Assembly: GCF_016862795.1 (NCBI RefSeq)
Contig: NZ_BONQ01000056.1
Location: 1 to 64,000, forward strand
Reading direction: 5' to 3'
Source: Dactylosporangium siamense
GTDB lineage: Bacteria > Actinomycetota > Actinomycetes > Mycobacteriales > Micromonosporaceae
DNA: 64,000 nt
This document shows positions 39,770 to 48,779 of this stretch, piece by piece. Each line of letters opens with the position of its first letter. Positions within the stretch are counted from its first letter, which is position 1. The notes beneath the pieces are model-generated. The model was not told where the DNA came from and made no database searches. It saw only the letters and a program-made list of their open reading frames with translations. The translations under genes were made by a program, and so were the position numbers.

Positions 39770-40140
39770 GTCCGCATCCGCGCCAGCACGGCCTCGACGC
39801 GGCTCACCAGCTCCCGGGGGCTGAAGGGTTTGACGATGTAGTCGTCGGCGCCGGCGCCGAAGCCGACCTCGACGTCGCCCTCCTGGGCGCGCGCGGTGAG
39901 CAGGATGATCGGCAGCGCCTTGGTCCCGGCGTCCTGCCGGAGCTGGCGGCACACGTCGATGCCGGACATGCCGGGCATCATGACGTCCAGCACCACGAGG
40001 TCCGGCGGGTTCTGGGTCGCCTCGGTGAGCGCGGCGAGCCCGTTGTCGACGGCGACGACGTCGTAGCCGGCCTGTTCGAGCTTGAACGCGACGAGGTCCC
40101 TGATGTCCATGTCGTCGTCGGCGACCAGGATCGCGGTCAT
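39766..40140 (-). CDS. Stand-alone CheY-type receiver protein
   Basis: The 124-aa receiver has no output domain: MTAILVADDDMDIRDLVAFK, phospho-acceptor Asp in DLVVLDVMMPGMSGIDV, Thr in IILLTARAQEGD and Lys in DYIVKPFSPRELV. All key residues are present. I use ATG 40140; the frame to 40185 adds a poor leader. It is first in an operon with the HEAT-repeat protein and the polysaccharide synthase, so it probably controls the synthase by protein contact. Confidence 0.92.
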   Translation of the reverse strand: MTAILVADDDMDIRDLVAFKLEQAGYDVVAVDNGLAALTEATQNPPDLVVLDVMMPGMSGIDVCRQLRQDAGTKALPIILLTARAQEGDVEVGFGAGADDYIVKPFSPRELVSRVEAVLARMRT

Positions 40141-40212
40141 GGGTCCTCGCTCCCCTCGGGGTTGAGATTTCATGATATGTGGCATTTAGCCGTAATGTCG
40201 GGCGATCGAAAA

Positions 40213-40237
40213 GGGCGCCGGCCATCGGCCGGCGCCC
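40213..40237 (-). terminator. Terminator of the SRPBCC gene
   Basis: An 11-bp perfect stem (40213-40223 with 40227-40237) has a 3-base loop, 14 bases past the stop at 40251. Confidence 0.75.
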
Positions 40238-40250
40238 CCGTTCGTGAGAC

Positions 40251-40856
40251 TCAGAACCGCGTCTGCTTGGTGCGGGCCGCGTCCCGGTTCAGCGCGTGCT
40301 GCATCGGTCCGAGGTTGCCGGCGGCCGGCGGGCCCTGCGGCGGCCGCTCGTTGGTGGCGTGGGTGAGGCCGGAGGCCGAGGCGATGCCCCGCGCGATCGT
40401 CGCCGGCGTCGCGGTCACCGGCCGGTTGACGGTCGTCTTCGTCGCGGCCTCCTCGCAGAACCGCTTGAAGCCCTTCAGGTCGGCCTTGAGCCGCCGGTTG
40501 AGCACCTCGACGGCGTGCTGCTCGGTCGGCATCAGCTCCCGGGCGTCGATCTGCAGCTCCGCGATGACCCTGGTCATCCCGTCCGCCATCGGCTCCAGCC
40601 GCAGCGCCTCGCTGACCTGCGGGCCGTCGAGGGCCTCCCAGCACAGGAACTCGCCGGGGCGGGTCTCGGTGATCCGGGCGTCGAACTCGGCCCGGTTGCC
40701 GCCGATGTCCAGCACCATGTGCGCGGTCGAGGCGTCGATCGGCGCCATGCTCATCACGCCGGACATGAACTGGGGGTAGTTCTCGAAGTGGGTGAGCTGC
40801 TCGTACGCGACCCCGGCCGGGACGGCCACCTCGATGGACTCTCGCGCGGTGCTCAT
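40251..40856 (-). CDS. SRPBCC (polyketide cyclase/START-like) family protein
   Basis: This 201-aa protein has a helix-grip fold in the first 150 residues: STARESIEVAVPAGVAYEQL, HFENYPQFMSGV, DARITETRPGEFLCWEALDG and LNRRLKADLKGFKRFCEEA. The C-terminal 55 residues are a disordered Pro/Thr/Ala tail. The family binds hydrophobic ligands or acts as cyclase or membrane-stress factor. I use ATG 40856 with GGGGGG upstream instead of the frame start at 40889. Confidence 0.85.
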   Translation of the reverse strand: MSTARESIEVAVPAGVAYEQLTHFENYPQFMSGVMSMAPIDASTAHMVLDIGGNRAEFDARITETRPGEFLCWEALDGPQVSEALRLEPMADGMTRVIAELQIDARELMPTEQHAVEVLNRRLKADLKGFKRFCEEAATKTTVNRPVTATPATIARGIASASGLTHATNERPPQGPPAAGNLGPMQHALNRDAARTKQTRF

Positions 40857-40941
40857 GGTGGTCCCCCCTAGCTCTCGGATGACCAACACGGTACCGACGG
40901 GTACGCCCTAGTTGAGACCGATTCGCGGTTTCTGCAACGCC

Positions 40942-40971
40942 GATGGCCCCCGCGAGATCGCGGGGGCCATC
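40942..40971 (-). terminator. Terminator of the subtilisin gene
   Basis: A 13-bp perfect stem (40942-40954 with 40959-40971) has a 4-base loop, 20 bases past the stop at 40992. Confidence 0.8.
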
Positions 40972-40991
40972 AGTCACCGGGGGAGATGGGT

Positions 40992-42614
40992 TCAGACGGT
41001 CAGGGTCCAGGTGTCGAGCGTGCCCGTGTCGCCGGCGAAGATGTCGGTGACCTTCAGGGTCCACACGCCGTTGCGGGTCTCGCTGGACAGGTCGACGACG
41101 TAGGTGGCGTTGAGGTTGGCGACGTCGTCACCGGAGATCGAGCTCTTCAGCTTGTACGTGGTGCCGTCCGGGGCGACCAGGTCGATGCGCAGGTCGCCGC
41201 GGTCGGCGTGGCGCACGGCGACCTTGACGGTCGCGGCCTTGGCACCCGTGCCGGCGCAGTTGGCGATGGTGACCTTGCTGGAGACGGCGGCGCGGTCGGC
41301 GATGAACATGTCGGCGCCGTTGGTGCCCGGGGCGCAGGCGGCCGGCGTGGTCGGGGCGGGCGTGGTCGGGTTGGTGACCGGGGTGGTCGGGGTCGTCGGC
41401 GTGGTCGGGGTGGTCGGGGTGGTCGGCGCCGGGGCGGCGATCAGGCCGGCGGTGTTGAGCAGCTTGTTCGGCGAGCCGCTGCCGGCGCCCGTCACGACGT
41501 TGCTGACGGCGGCGTTGACCAGCGCGTCACGGACCTGCGCCGGGGTGGCCGTCGGGTGACCGGCCAGGTAGAGCGCGGCCGCGCCGGCCACGTGCGGGGT
41601 GGCCATCGAGGTGCCGCTCATCTTCTGCGTGCCGGTGTTGCTGCTGTTCGCGCTGGACAGGATGTTCACGCCGGGGGCGAAGATGTCCAGGCAGGAGCCG
41701 AAGTTGGAGAAGCTGGCACGGGCGTCCTTGCTGTCCGTCGCGCCGACGGTGATCGCCTCGGGCAGGCGGGCCGGGGACTTGGTGCAGGCGTTGGCGGAGT
41801 CGTTGCCGCCGGCGACCGCGTAGGTGACCCCGGACGCGATCGACCGCTTGACCGCGTCGTCGAGGGTGGAGCCGGCCGAGCCGCCCAGGCTCATGTTCGC
41901 CACGGCGGGCTTGACGGCGTTCTTCGTCACCCAGTCGACACCGGCGATGATCTGCGAGTAGGAGCCGCTGCCCTGGCAGTCCAGCACCCGGACGCCGACC
42001 AGCTTGACGTCCTTGGCCACGCCGTAGGTGGCGCCACCGATGGTGCCGGCGACGTGCGTGCCGTGGCCCTGGCAGTCGGTCGAGTCCGCGTCCTTGTCGA
42101 CGAAGTCGTAGCCGGACCGGGCCCGCCCGCCGAACTCCGAGTGGGTCGCCCGCAGGCCGGTGTCGATGATGTACGCCGTGACGTTGCTGGCCGGCCCGTA
42201 GGTGTAGGAGCCGTTCAGCGGCAGCGCCTGCTGGTCGATGCGGTCCAGGCCCCAGGTCGCGCTGGTCTGCGTGGTGGCCTCGATCTGGACGATGCGGTCC
42301 TGCTCGACGTACTTGACGGCCGGGTCGGCGGCGAGGCGGCGCGCGGCGGTCGAGCTCATCGAACCGGAGAAGCCCTTGACCGTGCTGTCGAACCGGGTGC
42401 TCACCGTGCCGCCGACCTTGCCCGCGAGGGCGTCGGACGTCGTCGTCGAGCCGTCCTTCAGGACCACGATGTAGCGGTCCTTGAGCGCCCCGTCCTCGCC
42501 GGCGCCGCGGACGGTGCCCAGTGCGGGGGCGGCCGAAGCGGTGGAGGCGAAGGAGAAGGCGCCGGCAGCGGCGGCGGTCATGGCCAGAACGGTGAGAACG
42601 CGGCGGTTCAGCAT
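40992..42614 (-). CDS. Secreted subtilisin-like serine protease with P domain
   Basis: This 540-aa protein has a signal peptide (RRVLTVLAMTAAAAGAFSFA), I9 inhibitor prodomain (DRYIVVLKDGSTTTSD; about 50-125) and S8 catalytic domain with Asp in AYIIDTGLRATHSEF, His in GHGTHVAGTIGG and Ser in SGTSMATPHVAGAAAL. A PTTP-repeat linker (TTPTTPTTPTTPTTP) and a C-terminal proprotein-convertase P domain (about 460-540, HADRGDLRIDLVAPDG and VVDLSSETRNGVWTLKV) follow. It is secreted and self-activating. I use ATG 42614 because the signal peptide starts there; the longer frame to 42794 is not protein-like. Confidence 0.94.
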   Translation of the reverse strand: MLNRRVLTVLAMTAAAAGAFSFASTASAAPALGTVRGAGEDGALKDRYIVVLKDGSTTTSDALAGKVGGTVSTRFDSTVKGFSGSMSSTAARRLAADPAVKYVEQDRIVQIEATTQTSATWGLDRIDQQALPLNGSYTYGPASNVTAYIIDTGLRATHSEFGGRARSGYDFVDKDADSTDCQGHGTHVAGTIGGATYGVAKDVKLVGVRVLDCQGSGSYSQIIAGVDWVTKNAVKPAVANMSLGGSAGSTLDDAVKRSIASGVTYAVAGGNDSANACTKSPARLPEAITVGATDSKDARASFSNFGSCLDIFAPGVNILSSANSSNTGTQKMSGTSMATPHVAGAAALYLAGHPTATPAQVRDALVNAAVSNVVTGAGSGSPNKLLNTAGLIAAPAPTTPTTPTTPTTPTTPVTNPTTPAPTTPAACAPGTNGADMFIADRAAVSSKVTIANCAGTGAKAATVKVAVRHADRGDLRIDLVAPDGTTYKLKSSISGDDVANLNATYVVDLSSETRNGVWTLKVTDIFAGDTGTLDTWTLTV

Positions 42615-42847
42615 ATGTCTACATCCCTTGCTTTCATGTTTTCCGGCATTGCCTTGCAGAAATAAGATTGCGGGCCGCCGGTGGTGCCCCCGGGACCCGT
42701 GCAGGTGCAGGGAAGTTGCGTGCGTTCCGGGGCTTCCGGCCGCGACGCCCCGCCGGCCGGTCCACGCCCCCGACGGCCTCTCCTTCCCCGACAACCGGCC
42801 GACGCCGACCGGTCGGAGCTCACCTCCGGTCGGCGGGCCCGCACAGC

Positions 42848-42886
42848 GGAAAAGCCCGCCCGGACGACGTCCGGGCGGGCTTTTCC
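42848..42886 (-). terminator. Terminator of the GH26-like gene
   Basis: An 18-bp perfect stem (42848-42865 with 42869-42886) has a 3-base loop, ending in a TTTT run on the minus strand. It lies 14 bases past the stop at 42900. Confidence 0.85.
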
Positions 42887-42899
42887 GTGCGGTGGGGAA

Positions 42900-44609
42900 T
42901 CAGAGCTTCACGTTGAAGCGCGGGTCGGCGGCGATCTTCTTGAAGCCGGCGAGGGCCTCCGGGGTGTCGTCCATGCGGATGTCGTGGCCGTTCTGGTCCT
43001 TCGCGGTCTCGAAGTAGACCAGGCCCTTGATCTGCGGCATCTTCGCCAGCTGCGGCAGGACGGTGGCGTACACGTCGGCCTTGTTCTTGCCCACGACCGT
43101 CGCCGACGAGTCGTAGACGCCCCACTCGGCGACCATGATCGGCTTGCCGGGGTGCTTGGTGGTGGCCCAGGTGTACCAGCCGGGGAACTTCGCCTTGTCG
43201 TTGGTGCGGTTCATCAGGTAGTTGAAGTCGCCGTAGTGGAAGCCGCCCGGCTGCGCGTTGTTGTACGTGTCCACGCCGACCCAGTCCACGACGTCGTCGC
43301 CGGGGTACAGGTCGCCCCACCAGGACGTGTTGTTCCACTTCTCGTAGTTCATGTAGGCGACGACGAAGACGGCGTTGGTGACCCCGTTGGCCTTCATGCG
43401 CAGCGCGGTGTGGCGGAACATCGCGGCGTAGTCCTTGGCGGTCATGCCGGAGCCGGCGGTGGCGTTGACGTCGTTCTCCGGCTCGTGGTGCAGGACCATG
43501 AAGAACTTCTTGGTGCCGTAGTTGGTCTTGATGTACGTGGAGAGCCGGTCGATGCGCGCGTCCTGGTCGCCGTTGGCGACGTTGGCCCACTTCGTGCCGT
43601 AGCCGACCTTCCAGTTCAGCATCAGGGTGCGGGGGCTGGCCGGGTCGCTGCTCATGGCGATCTCGTCCTTGGTCGGGAAGAGCTCGTCACCCTTGTGGTA
43701 CGTGTGGTAGATCGTCGACGTCCGGCCGGTCTTCTGCTCGAAGGTCTTCAGCGCCTCGTCGCGGGGCACGTCGGAGAAACCGCCGGCGGCGGCGCCCCAC
43801 AGCACGCCGCAGGACGGCACGAGCTTCGCGTCGACCTTGCACTCGGCCGGGGTGGTCGGGGTGGGCGTCGCCTCGACCGGCTTCGTCGCGGGCGGTGTGG
43901 TCGTCGGCGGCTTCGTCGCCGGGGGTGTGGTCGTCGGCTTCGTCGCGGGCGGTGTCGTCGTCGGGGGCTTCGTGGCCGGCGGTGTCGTCGTCGGGGGCTT
44001 TGTCGCCGGCGGTTTGGTGGCGGCCGGGCGGGTCACGGTGAGGGTCAGGGCGGGCTGGCCGGTGGTGGCCTCGGCCGACCTGAAGCGGGCCGGGCTGTTC
44101 GCGACCCGGGAGGTCACGGCGAACGTGTAGGTGCCGGCGCCCTTGACGATCGAGCTGACGTCGAAGGAGACCGCGGCCGCGTCGCTCTTCGGCTTGGCGG
44201 TGCTGACGGCCGCGCCGACCGCCGGGTCGTTCTTCGCCGAGAGGGCCTTCTCGGTCCACGCCGTGTCGGCGACCTTGCTGATCGTCAGCGCGTTCGGCAG
44301 GGTCTTGCTCTCGCGGGTCAGGACGACCTGGGCGCTCTTGACGGTCACGCCGGTGCCGGGGGACGGGACCGTGAACTTCAGGTAGGTGACCATCGTGTCG
44401 CTGCCGGAGCGGCCCGCCACCAGGGTGTCCGACGTGCCGAAGGTGTACGTCGGGCGGCTGCTGGAGCTGTAGCCGTCCTCACTCGCACCGGTGCGGACGA
44501 TGTCGGTGGTCTCGGCGCCGGCGGTGCCGGAGAAGGTCACGGTGCCGGCGGCGGCACCAATGGCAAGGGCGGCGAGCGGCATCAATGTGCGGGTGTGGCG
44601 GCGAATCAT
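42900..44609 (-). CDS. Secreted GH26-like glycoside hydrolase with DNRLRE-type N-domain
   Basis: This 569-aa protein has a signal peptide (LMPLAALAIGAAAGTVTFSG), an N-terminal beta-sandwich domain (about 35-190, DGYSSSSRPTYTFGTSDTLV; DNRLRE/CBM96-like) and a repetitive TKPPTTTPPA linker. The C-terminal catalytic barrel (about 265-569) has the acid/base candidate in FFMVLHHEPENDVN and the nucleophile candidate in MVAEWGVYDS. GH26 enzymes cleave beta-1,4-mannan or related glucans. It probably digests plant or fungal polysaccharide outside the cell. ATG 44609 directly precedes the Arg/His leader. Confidence 0.87.
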   Translation of the reverse strand: MIRRHTRTLMPLAALAIGAAAGTVTFSGTAGAETTDIVRTGASEDGYSSSSRPTYTFGTSDTLVAGRSGSDTMVTYLKFTVPSPGTGVTVKSAQVVLTRESKTLPNALTISKVADTAWTEKALSAKNDPAVGAAVSTAKPKSDAAAVSFDVSSIVKGAGTYTFAVTSRVANSPARFRSAEATTGQPALTLTVTRPAATKPPATKPPTTTPPATKPPTTTPPATKPTTTPPATKPPTTTPPATKPVEATPTPTTPAECKVDAKLVPSCGVLWGAAAGGFSDVPRDEALKTFEQKTGRTSTIYHTYHKGDELFPTKDEIAMSSDPASPRTLMLNWKVGYGTKWANVANGDQDARIDRLSTYIKTNYGTKKFFMVLHHEPENDVNATAGSGMTAKDYAAMFRHTALRMKANGVTNAVFVVAYMNYEKWNNTSWWGDLYPGDDVVDWVGVDTYNNAQPGGFHYGDFNYLMNRTNDKAKFPGWYTWATTKHPGKPIMVAEWGVYDSSATVVGKNKADVYATVLPQLAKMPQIKGLVYFETAKDQNGHDIRMDDTPEALAGFKKIAADPRFNVKL

Positions 44610-45026
44610 CTATGTGGGCCCTTCCGTGGATGGCGAATCCTGTGCAGCGGTGGTGCCGTCCGGGGTTGTCATCCGGACCTCCACAAGATTCGGCAACCCG
44701 GGTTACACCCCTGGTTCGCCGTGCGTTGCCGTTCGGGTGCCCGCCCTCCGGCCGTTCTGTCCACAGTGGACTTGCCAGGCGTGTACCGCGCTCATGGGCA
44801 GCTGGCCGGGCGGGTGGTGTCGAGAAGTTGCCGCGGGGGTATGTGACGTCCACCAGTGATGCATCGGACGAACGGCCAGAGTCGGCAACCTGCCAGTGAC
44901 CAAATGCCAACGCTTACGAACTAGTCGCTCAAATCAGGCGAACGTATTGTTAGGTGGGTAAGGCGCAACACCGGTAAAAGCCATATTTCATTCAGCAGCT
45001 GACCGCTTCGACTCGAGGAGACTGCG
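44610..45026. other. Divergent promoter region, no gene
   Basis: This 417-bp stretch lies between the GH26-like gene and the DUF7455 gene. No coding signal is seen. A TATTGT at 44946-44951 about 75 bp before the DUF7455 start may be a -10 box. GAGGAG precedes the ATG at 45027. Confidence 0.5.
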
Positions 45027-45245
45027 ATGACCCCGATGCTGATCTCGCGCCCGGCCGTTCACGTCGTCCCCGAGCTGACGGGGGAGCGCTGCGACAGCTG
45101 CGGTGCCGCCGCCAAGGCTCGAGTGACGTTCGGCGCCTCCGGCGACCTGTCGTTCTGTGGCCACCACACCAACAAGTACGCCGACCGGATCGCCGCCACC
45201 GCGGACAAGATCGTGGTCGAGGCGGGCTTCGACTGGCGCGGCTGA
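45027..45245 (+). CDS. DUF7455 small zinc-binding protein
   Basis: This 72-aa protein, widespread in Actinobacteria, has CDSCGAAAKARVTF followed by LSFCGHHTNKYADRI, which gives a CxxC...CxHH zinc site. Function is unknown. GAGGAG lies 9 bases before ATG 45027. Confidence 0.9.
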   Translation: MTPMLISRPAVHVVPELTGERCDSCGAAAKARVTFGASGDLSFCGHHTNKYADRIAATADKIVVEAGFDWRG

Positions 45246-45270
45246 CCACCTCGCAGGCACTTCGCAAACC

Positions 45271-45302
45271 AGGGCGGGCCTCCTCCGGTGGGGGCCCGCC
45301 CT
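45271..45302 (+). terminator. Terminator of the DUF7455 gene
   Basis: A 10-bp perfect stem (45271-45280 with 45293-45302) has a 12-base loop, ending in TTT. Confidence 0.75.
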
Positions 45303-45355
45303 TTGCGTGTGTGCGTGTTGTCCGTTAGCTGCCGAAAAATCGGATATGTGATAGC

Positions 45356-45361
45356 TAGCAT
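45356..45361 (+). promoter_or_regulatory. -10 box close to the GGDEF-EAL gene start
   Basis: TAGCAT ends 6 bases before the GTG at 45368. No clear -35 is visible. It suggests a leaderless or nearly leaderless mRNA. Confidence 0.4.
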
Positions 45362-45367
45362 TTGACC

Positions 45368-46846
45368 GTGCAGCGCAAGCCGAGTCCGCATCCCCGCCCT
45401 GTTCCGATGGCGGGCCGGCCCTTCGTGCCGCTCGCCGTCGCCGGCGTCTTTCTGGTGGCGTTCTCGGTGGCGGTGCCGGCGATGCTGCATCAGGCGCTGT
45501 CCGGCTTCGCGATGCTCGTCGCCCTCGGTGCCGCCGGCGTGGCCGTGCTCCTGGTGCGGCACCGGTCCGACCGGCTCAAGCGCTCCCTCGCCAGCTCCTC
45601 GGCGCGCAGCAAGGGCCTCGAACGGGAGCTGCGGCAGCGGGCCGGCCGGGATCCGGTGACCGGGCTGGCGAACCGGCGGCAGCTCACCGAGCGGCTCGAC
45701 CAGGTGCTCACCGGCGTCACCCCCGGCGTGACGGTCGCGCTGCTCGACCTCGACGGCTTCAAGGACGTCAACGACACGCTCGGCCACGCCGCCGGCGACG
45801 AACTGCTGGTGCAGGTGTCGCGGCGGCTGCGGGCGGCGCTGCCGGACGCCGACGTCCTCGCCCGGCTCGGCGACGACGAGTTCGCGGTCGTCTGGCGCGG
45901 CGCCGACCACGCGGTTGAGGACGCCCTCGCGCAGTTGCGGCCCTCGTACCCCGTCGCCGGGCGGCAGGTGCACCTCACCGGCAGCGCCGGGCTCGTCGCG
46001 ATCGGCGACCAGCGCAGCTCCACCGACGTGCTGCGCGACGCGGACCTCGCCCTCGACGCGGCGAAACACGCCGGCAAGGACAGGATCGTCCGGTTCGACC
46101 CGGACCTGCGCGCCGCCGCGGCCCGCCACCGCGAGCTGGCCGCCGGTCTGCGCCGGGCCCTCGCCGAGGACGAGTTCGAGCTGCACTACCAGCCGGTCGT
46201 GCGCCTCGCCGACGGCCGGATCACCGCGGTCGAGGCGCTGCTGCGCTGGCCGGCGGCCGGGGTGCCGCCGCTGGCGTTCATCCCGGTCGCCGAGGCCACC
46301 GGGCTGATCGTGCCGCTCGGCTGGTGGGTGCTGCGGCAGGCCTGCACCGACGCGCGCGCGTGGCACGAGCGCGACGGCGTCGCCGTCACCGTCAACGTCT
46401 CCGGGCACCAGCTGCGCGAGCAGGACTTCGTCGAGCGGGTCCTCGCCGTCCTCGACGAGACCGGCCTGCCACCCGCCGCGCTGGTCCTCGAGCTCACCGA
46501 GTCCGTCCTGGTCGACGACGCCGAGCGCACCGCACGCCTCGGCCGGCTGCGGGAGCGGGGGGTGCGCATCGCCGTGGACGACTTCGGCACGGGCTACTCG
46601 TCGCTGGCATATCTCGTACACCTCCCGGTCGACATTCTCAAGATCGACCGGACGTTCACCGCGTCAGGCGTCGACTCCACCCTGATGCGCGTCATCCTGC
46701 AGCTGGCGGAGGGGTTGTCGCTGCACACGGTGGCCGAGGGGGTCGAGACGGCCGCGCAGGCGACCGCCCTTCGATCGTTGGGGTGCCAGTACGCGCAGGG
46801 ATACCTGTACTCCCGGCCGGTCCCGGCGGGCTCGCTGTTCATGTGA
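45368..46846 (+). CDS. Membrane GGDEF-EAL protein, probable c-di-GMP phosphodiesterase
   Basis: This 492-aa protein has two N-terminal membrane segments (about 18-65), a GGDEF domain (about 85-235) and an EAL domain (about 240-490). The GGDEF signature reads ARLGDDEFAVVW, with Gly replaced by Asp, so cyclase activity is doubtful. The EAL domain keeps its motifs: VEALLRW, NVSGHQL, DDFGTGYSS, LKIDRTF and VAEGVET. It therefore most likely breaks down c-di-GMP, with the GGDEF domain perhaps as a GTP sensor. c-di-GMP normally opposes motility and supports polysaccharide synthesis, both represented in this window. GTG 45368 is preferred to TTG 45362. Confidence 0.9.
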   Translation: MQRKPSPHPRPVPMAGRPFVPLAVAGVFLVAFSVAVPAMLHQALSGFAMLVALGAAGVAVLLVRHRSDRLKRSLASSSARSKGLERELRQRAGRDPVTGLANRRQLTERLDQVLTGVTPGVTVALLDLDGFKDVNDTLGHAAGDELLVQVSRRLRAALPDADVLARLGDDEFAVVWRGADHAVEDALAQLRPSYPVAGRQVHLTGSAGLVAIGDQRSSTDVLRDADLALDAAKHAGKDRIVRFDPDLRAAAARHRELAAGLRRALAEDEFELHYQPVVRLADGRITAVEALLRWPAAGVPPLAFIPVAEATGLIVPLGWWVLRQACTDARAWHERDGVAVTVNVSGHQLREQDFVERVLAVLDETGLPPAALVLELTESVLVDDAERTARLGRLRERGVRIAVDDFGTGYSSLAYLVHLPVDILKIDRTFTASGVDSTLMRVILQLAEGLSLHTVAEGVETAAQATALRSLGCQYAQGYLYSRPVPAGSLFM

Positions 46847-46943
46847 TCTGTCGGCTGTGTGTTGTCACCCTGTCCGCAACCTGGTGGACACGGCGGTACA
46901 CCTCCGGGAGCGTCTGATTGGAGGAAGCCGAAGGGGGTACAAG

Positions 46944-47180
46944 ATGACGCCGCAGCTTCTGGAACACGTCCGGGCCGAAGCGCTGTTCGTGTCCGACGTG
47001 CAGTCCTCCGATCCGATGAGCCCCGAGCACATCCGCACGGCCGTGATGCGCAGTGTCCGGCGGCACGGGCCGCGGGGATGCGCCGCGCTGGTGGCCCACG
47101 AGTTCGGTGAGCACCCCGACACCGCGGTCAACCGGATGGGTTGGGTGCTGGGGGTCGTGCGGCTGGCGTACGCCGCCTGA
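46944..47180 (+). CDS. Hypothetical protein, 78 aa
   Basis: The small helical protein has RAEALFVSDVQSSDPMSPEH, IRTAVMRSVRRHGPRGCAAL and HPDTAVNRMGWVLGVVRLAY. Similar short proteins are common in actinomycetes, and I know no function. ATG 46944 has AAGGGGG nearby upstream; the longer frame to 46857 lacks coding character. Confidence 0.7.
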   Translation: MTPQLLEHVRAEALFVSDVQSSDPMSPEHIRTAVMRSVRRHGPRGCAALVAHEFGEHPDTAVNRMGWVLGVVRLAYAA

Positions 47181-47216
47181 GGGTTTCTGTCGTACCCCTG
47201 GGTGAGAATCCGGGGT

Positions 47217-48779
47217 ATGAGATTCGTCGAGCTGGCCTCCGTCTCCGCCGCTGTCGCGCGGACCTCGGGGCGCAACGCCAAGATCGACCTACTCGCCGAG
47301 GCGCTGCGGAAGCTGGACCCCGCCGAGGTTTCGCCCGGCGCCTCCTATCTGTCCGGTGAGCTGCGCCAGCGCCAGACCGGCGTCGGCTATGCGGCACTGC
47401 GGGAGCTCCCACCGCCCGCCGAGACCGCCTCGCTGTCGGTGACCGATGTCGACGAGGCCTTCGCGGCGATGGCGCAGCTGGCCGGCAAGGGCTCGCAGGC
47501 CGCCCGGCGGGATCGGGTCGCCGCCCTCTTCGGCGCCGCCACCGAGGCCGAGCGCCACTTCCTCATCGGCCTGCTCAGCGGCGAGCTGCGGCAGGGCGCG
47601 CAGGCCGGCCTCCTGGTCGACGCCGTCGCCCGCGCCTCCGGCGTCCCCATCGCGGCCATCCGCCGGGCGCTGCTGCTGGCCGGCGACCTGAAGATCGTCG
47701 CCGTCGACGCGCTGACCGCCGGCGCCGAAGCCCTGGACGCCTACCGGCTGACCGTCGGGCGCCCCCTCGCCCCGATGCTCGCGCAGAGCGCAGCGACCGC
47801 GACCGACGCCCTGGCCGACACCGGCGTCCCGGCCGCCGCCGACACCAAGATCGACGGGGTGCGGATCCAGGTGCACCGCGCCGGCGAGCAGATCGCCGTG
47901 TTCAGCCGCAGCCTCGACGACCTCACCGCCCGCGTGCCGATGGTCGTGGAGGCGGTCCGTGGCCTCGCCGTGTCCTCCGTGGTGCTCGACGGCGAGGCCG
48001 TCGGCGTCGACGACACCGGCCGGGCCGTGCCGTTCCAGGAGACGTCGAGCCGGGCCGCGCGCCGCGACGGCACCGCCGTGCTCCAGCCGTTCTTCTTCGA
48101 CATCCTGCACCTCGACGGCGTCGACCTGCTCGACGAGCCGGCGTCGGTGCGGTGGGCGGCCCTCGAACGGGTCGTGCCGGCACCGCTGCGGGTCGAGCGC
48201 GTCATGCTCGACACGGCGCAGGACGCCGAGCGGGTGTTCGCGGCCGCGGTCGCCGCCGGGCACGAGGGTCTCGTGGTCAAGTCCGCTGCCGCCCCCTATG
48301 ACGTCGGCCGGCGCGGCGCCGCCTGGGTCAAGGTCAAGCCCCGCCACACGCTCGACCTGGTCGTCCTCGCCGTCGAGTGGGGGCACGGCCGGCGCAAGGG
48401 CCTGCTGTCCAACCTGCACCTCGGCGCCCGCGACCCGCTGACCGGCGGTTTCGTGATGCTCGGCAAGACGTTCAAGGGCATGACCGACGAGATGTTGCGC
48501 TGGCAGACCGAGCGGCTGCGGGGCCTCGCCGTCGAGGAGTCGGAGTGGGTCGTCAAGGTCCGGCCCGAGCTGGTCGTCGAGATCGCGTTCGACGGGGTGC
48601 AGACCTCACCGCGCTATCCCGGCGGCGTCGCGCTGCGCTTCGCCCGCGTCCTGCGCTACCGGGAGGACAAGCGCGCCGACGAGGCCGACACGATCGACGC
48701 CGTCCGGGCCATCCACACGCCGCCCGCGGCGGGTGCGTCGCCTCAGGCGGGTGCGTCGCCTCAGGCGGGGGCGTCGTGA
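47217..48779 (+). CDS. lig: ATP-dependent DNA ligase
   Basis: This 520-aa protein has the N-terminal DNA-binding domain (FVELASVSAAVARTSGRNAK; SGELRQRQTGVGYA) and adenylation domain with the nucleophilic Lys in motif I DTKIDGVRIQVH. Motif III-V strands are VVLDGEAVGVDD, FFFDILHLDGVDL, EGLVVKSAAAPYDVGRRG and WVKVKPRHTLDLVVLAVEWG, and the OB domain has EIAFDGVQTSPRYPGGVALR. It joins nicks using ATP, probably in repair. The last 16 residues come from an 18-bp tandem repeat (AGASPQ units). ATG 47217 is preferred to GTG 47202. The 3' end overlaps the convergent SURF1 gene by 19 bp. Confidence 0.93.
   Translation: MRFVELASVSAAVARTSGRNAKIDLLAEALRKLDPAEVSPGASYLSGELRQRQTGVGYAALRELPPPAETASLSVTDVDEAFAAMAQLAGKGSQAARRDRVAALFGAATEAERHFLIGLLSGELRQGAQAGLLVDAVARASGVPIAAIRRALLLAGDLKIVAVDALTAGAEALDAYRLTVGRPLAPMLAQSAATATDALADTGVPAAADTKIDGVRIQVHRAGEQIAVFSRSLDDLTARVPMVVEAVRGLAVSSVVLDGEAVGVDDTGRAVPFQETSSRAARRDGTAVLQPFFFDILHLDGVDLLDEPASVRWAALERVVPAPLRVERVMLDTAQDAERVFAAAVAAGHEGLVVKSAAAPYDVGRRGAAWVKVKPRHTLDLVVLAVEWGHGRRKGLLSNLHLGARDPLTGGFVMLGKTFKGMTDEMLRWQTERLRGLAVEESEWVVKVRPELVVEIAFDGVQTSPRYPGGVALRFARVLRYREDKRADEADTIDAVRAIHTPPAAGASPQAGASPQAGAS
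48725..48778 (+). repeat. 18-bp tandem repeat at the ligase 3' end
   Basis: About three copies of an 18-base unit encode AGASPQ repeats in the ligase tail. The region lies in the overlap with the convergent SURF1 gene, whose own C-terminus is therefore also affected. Confidence 0.7.
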
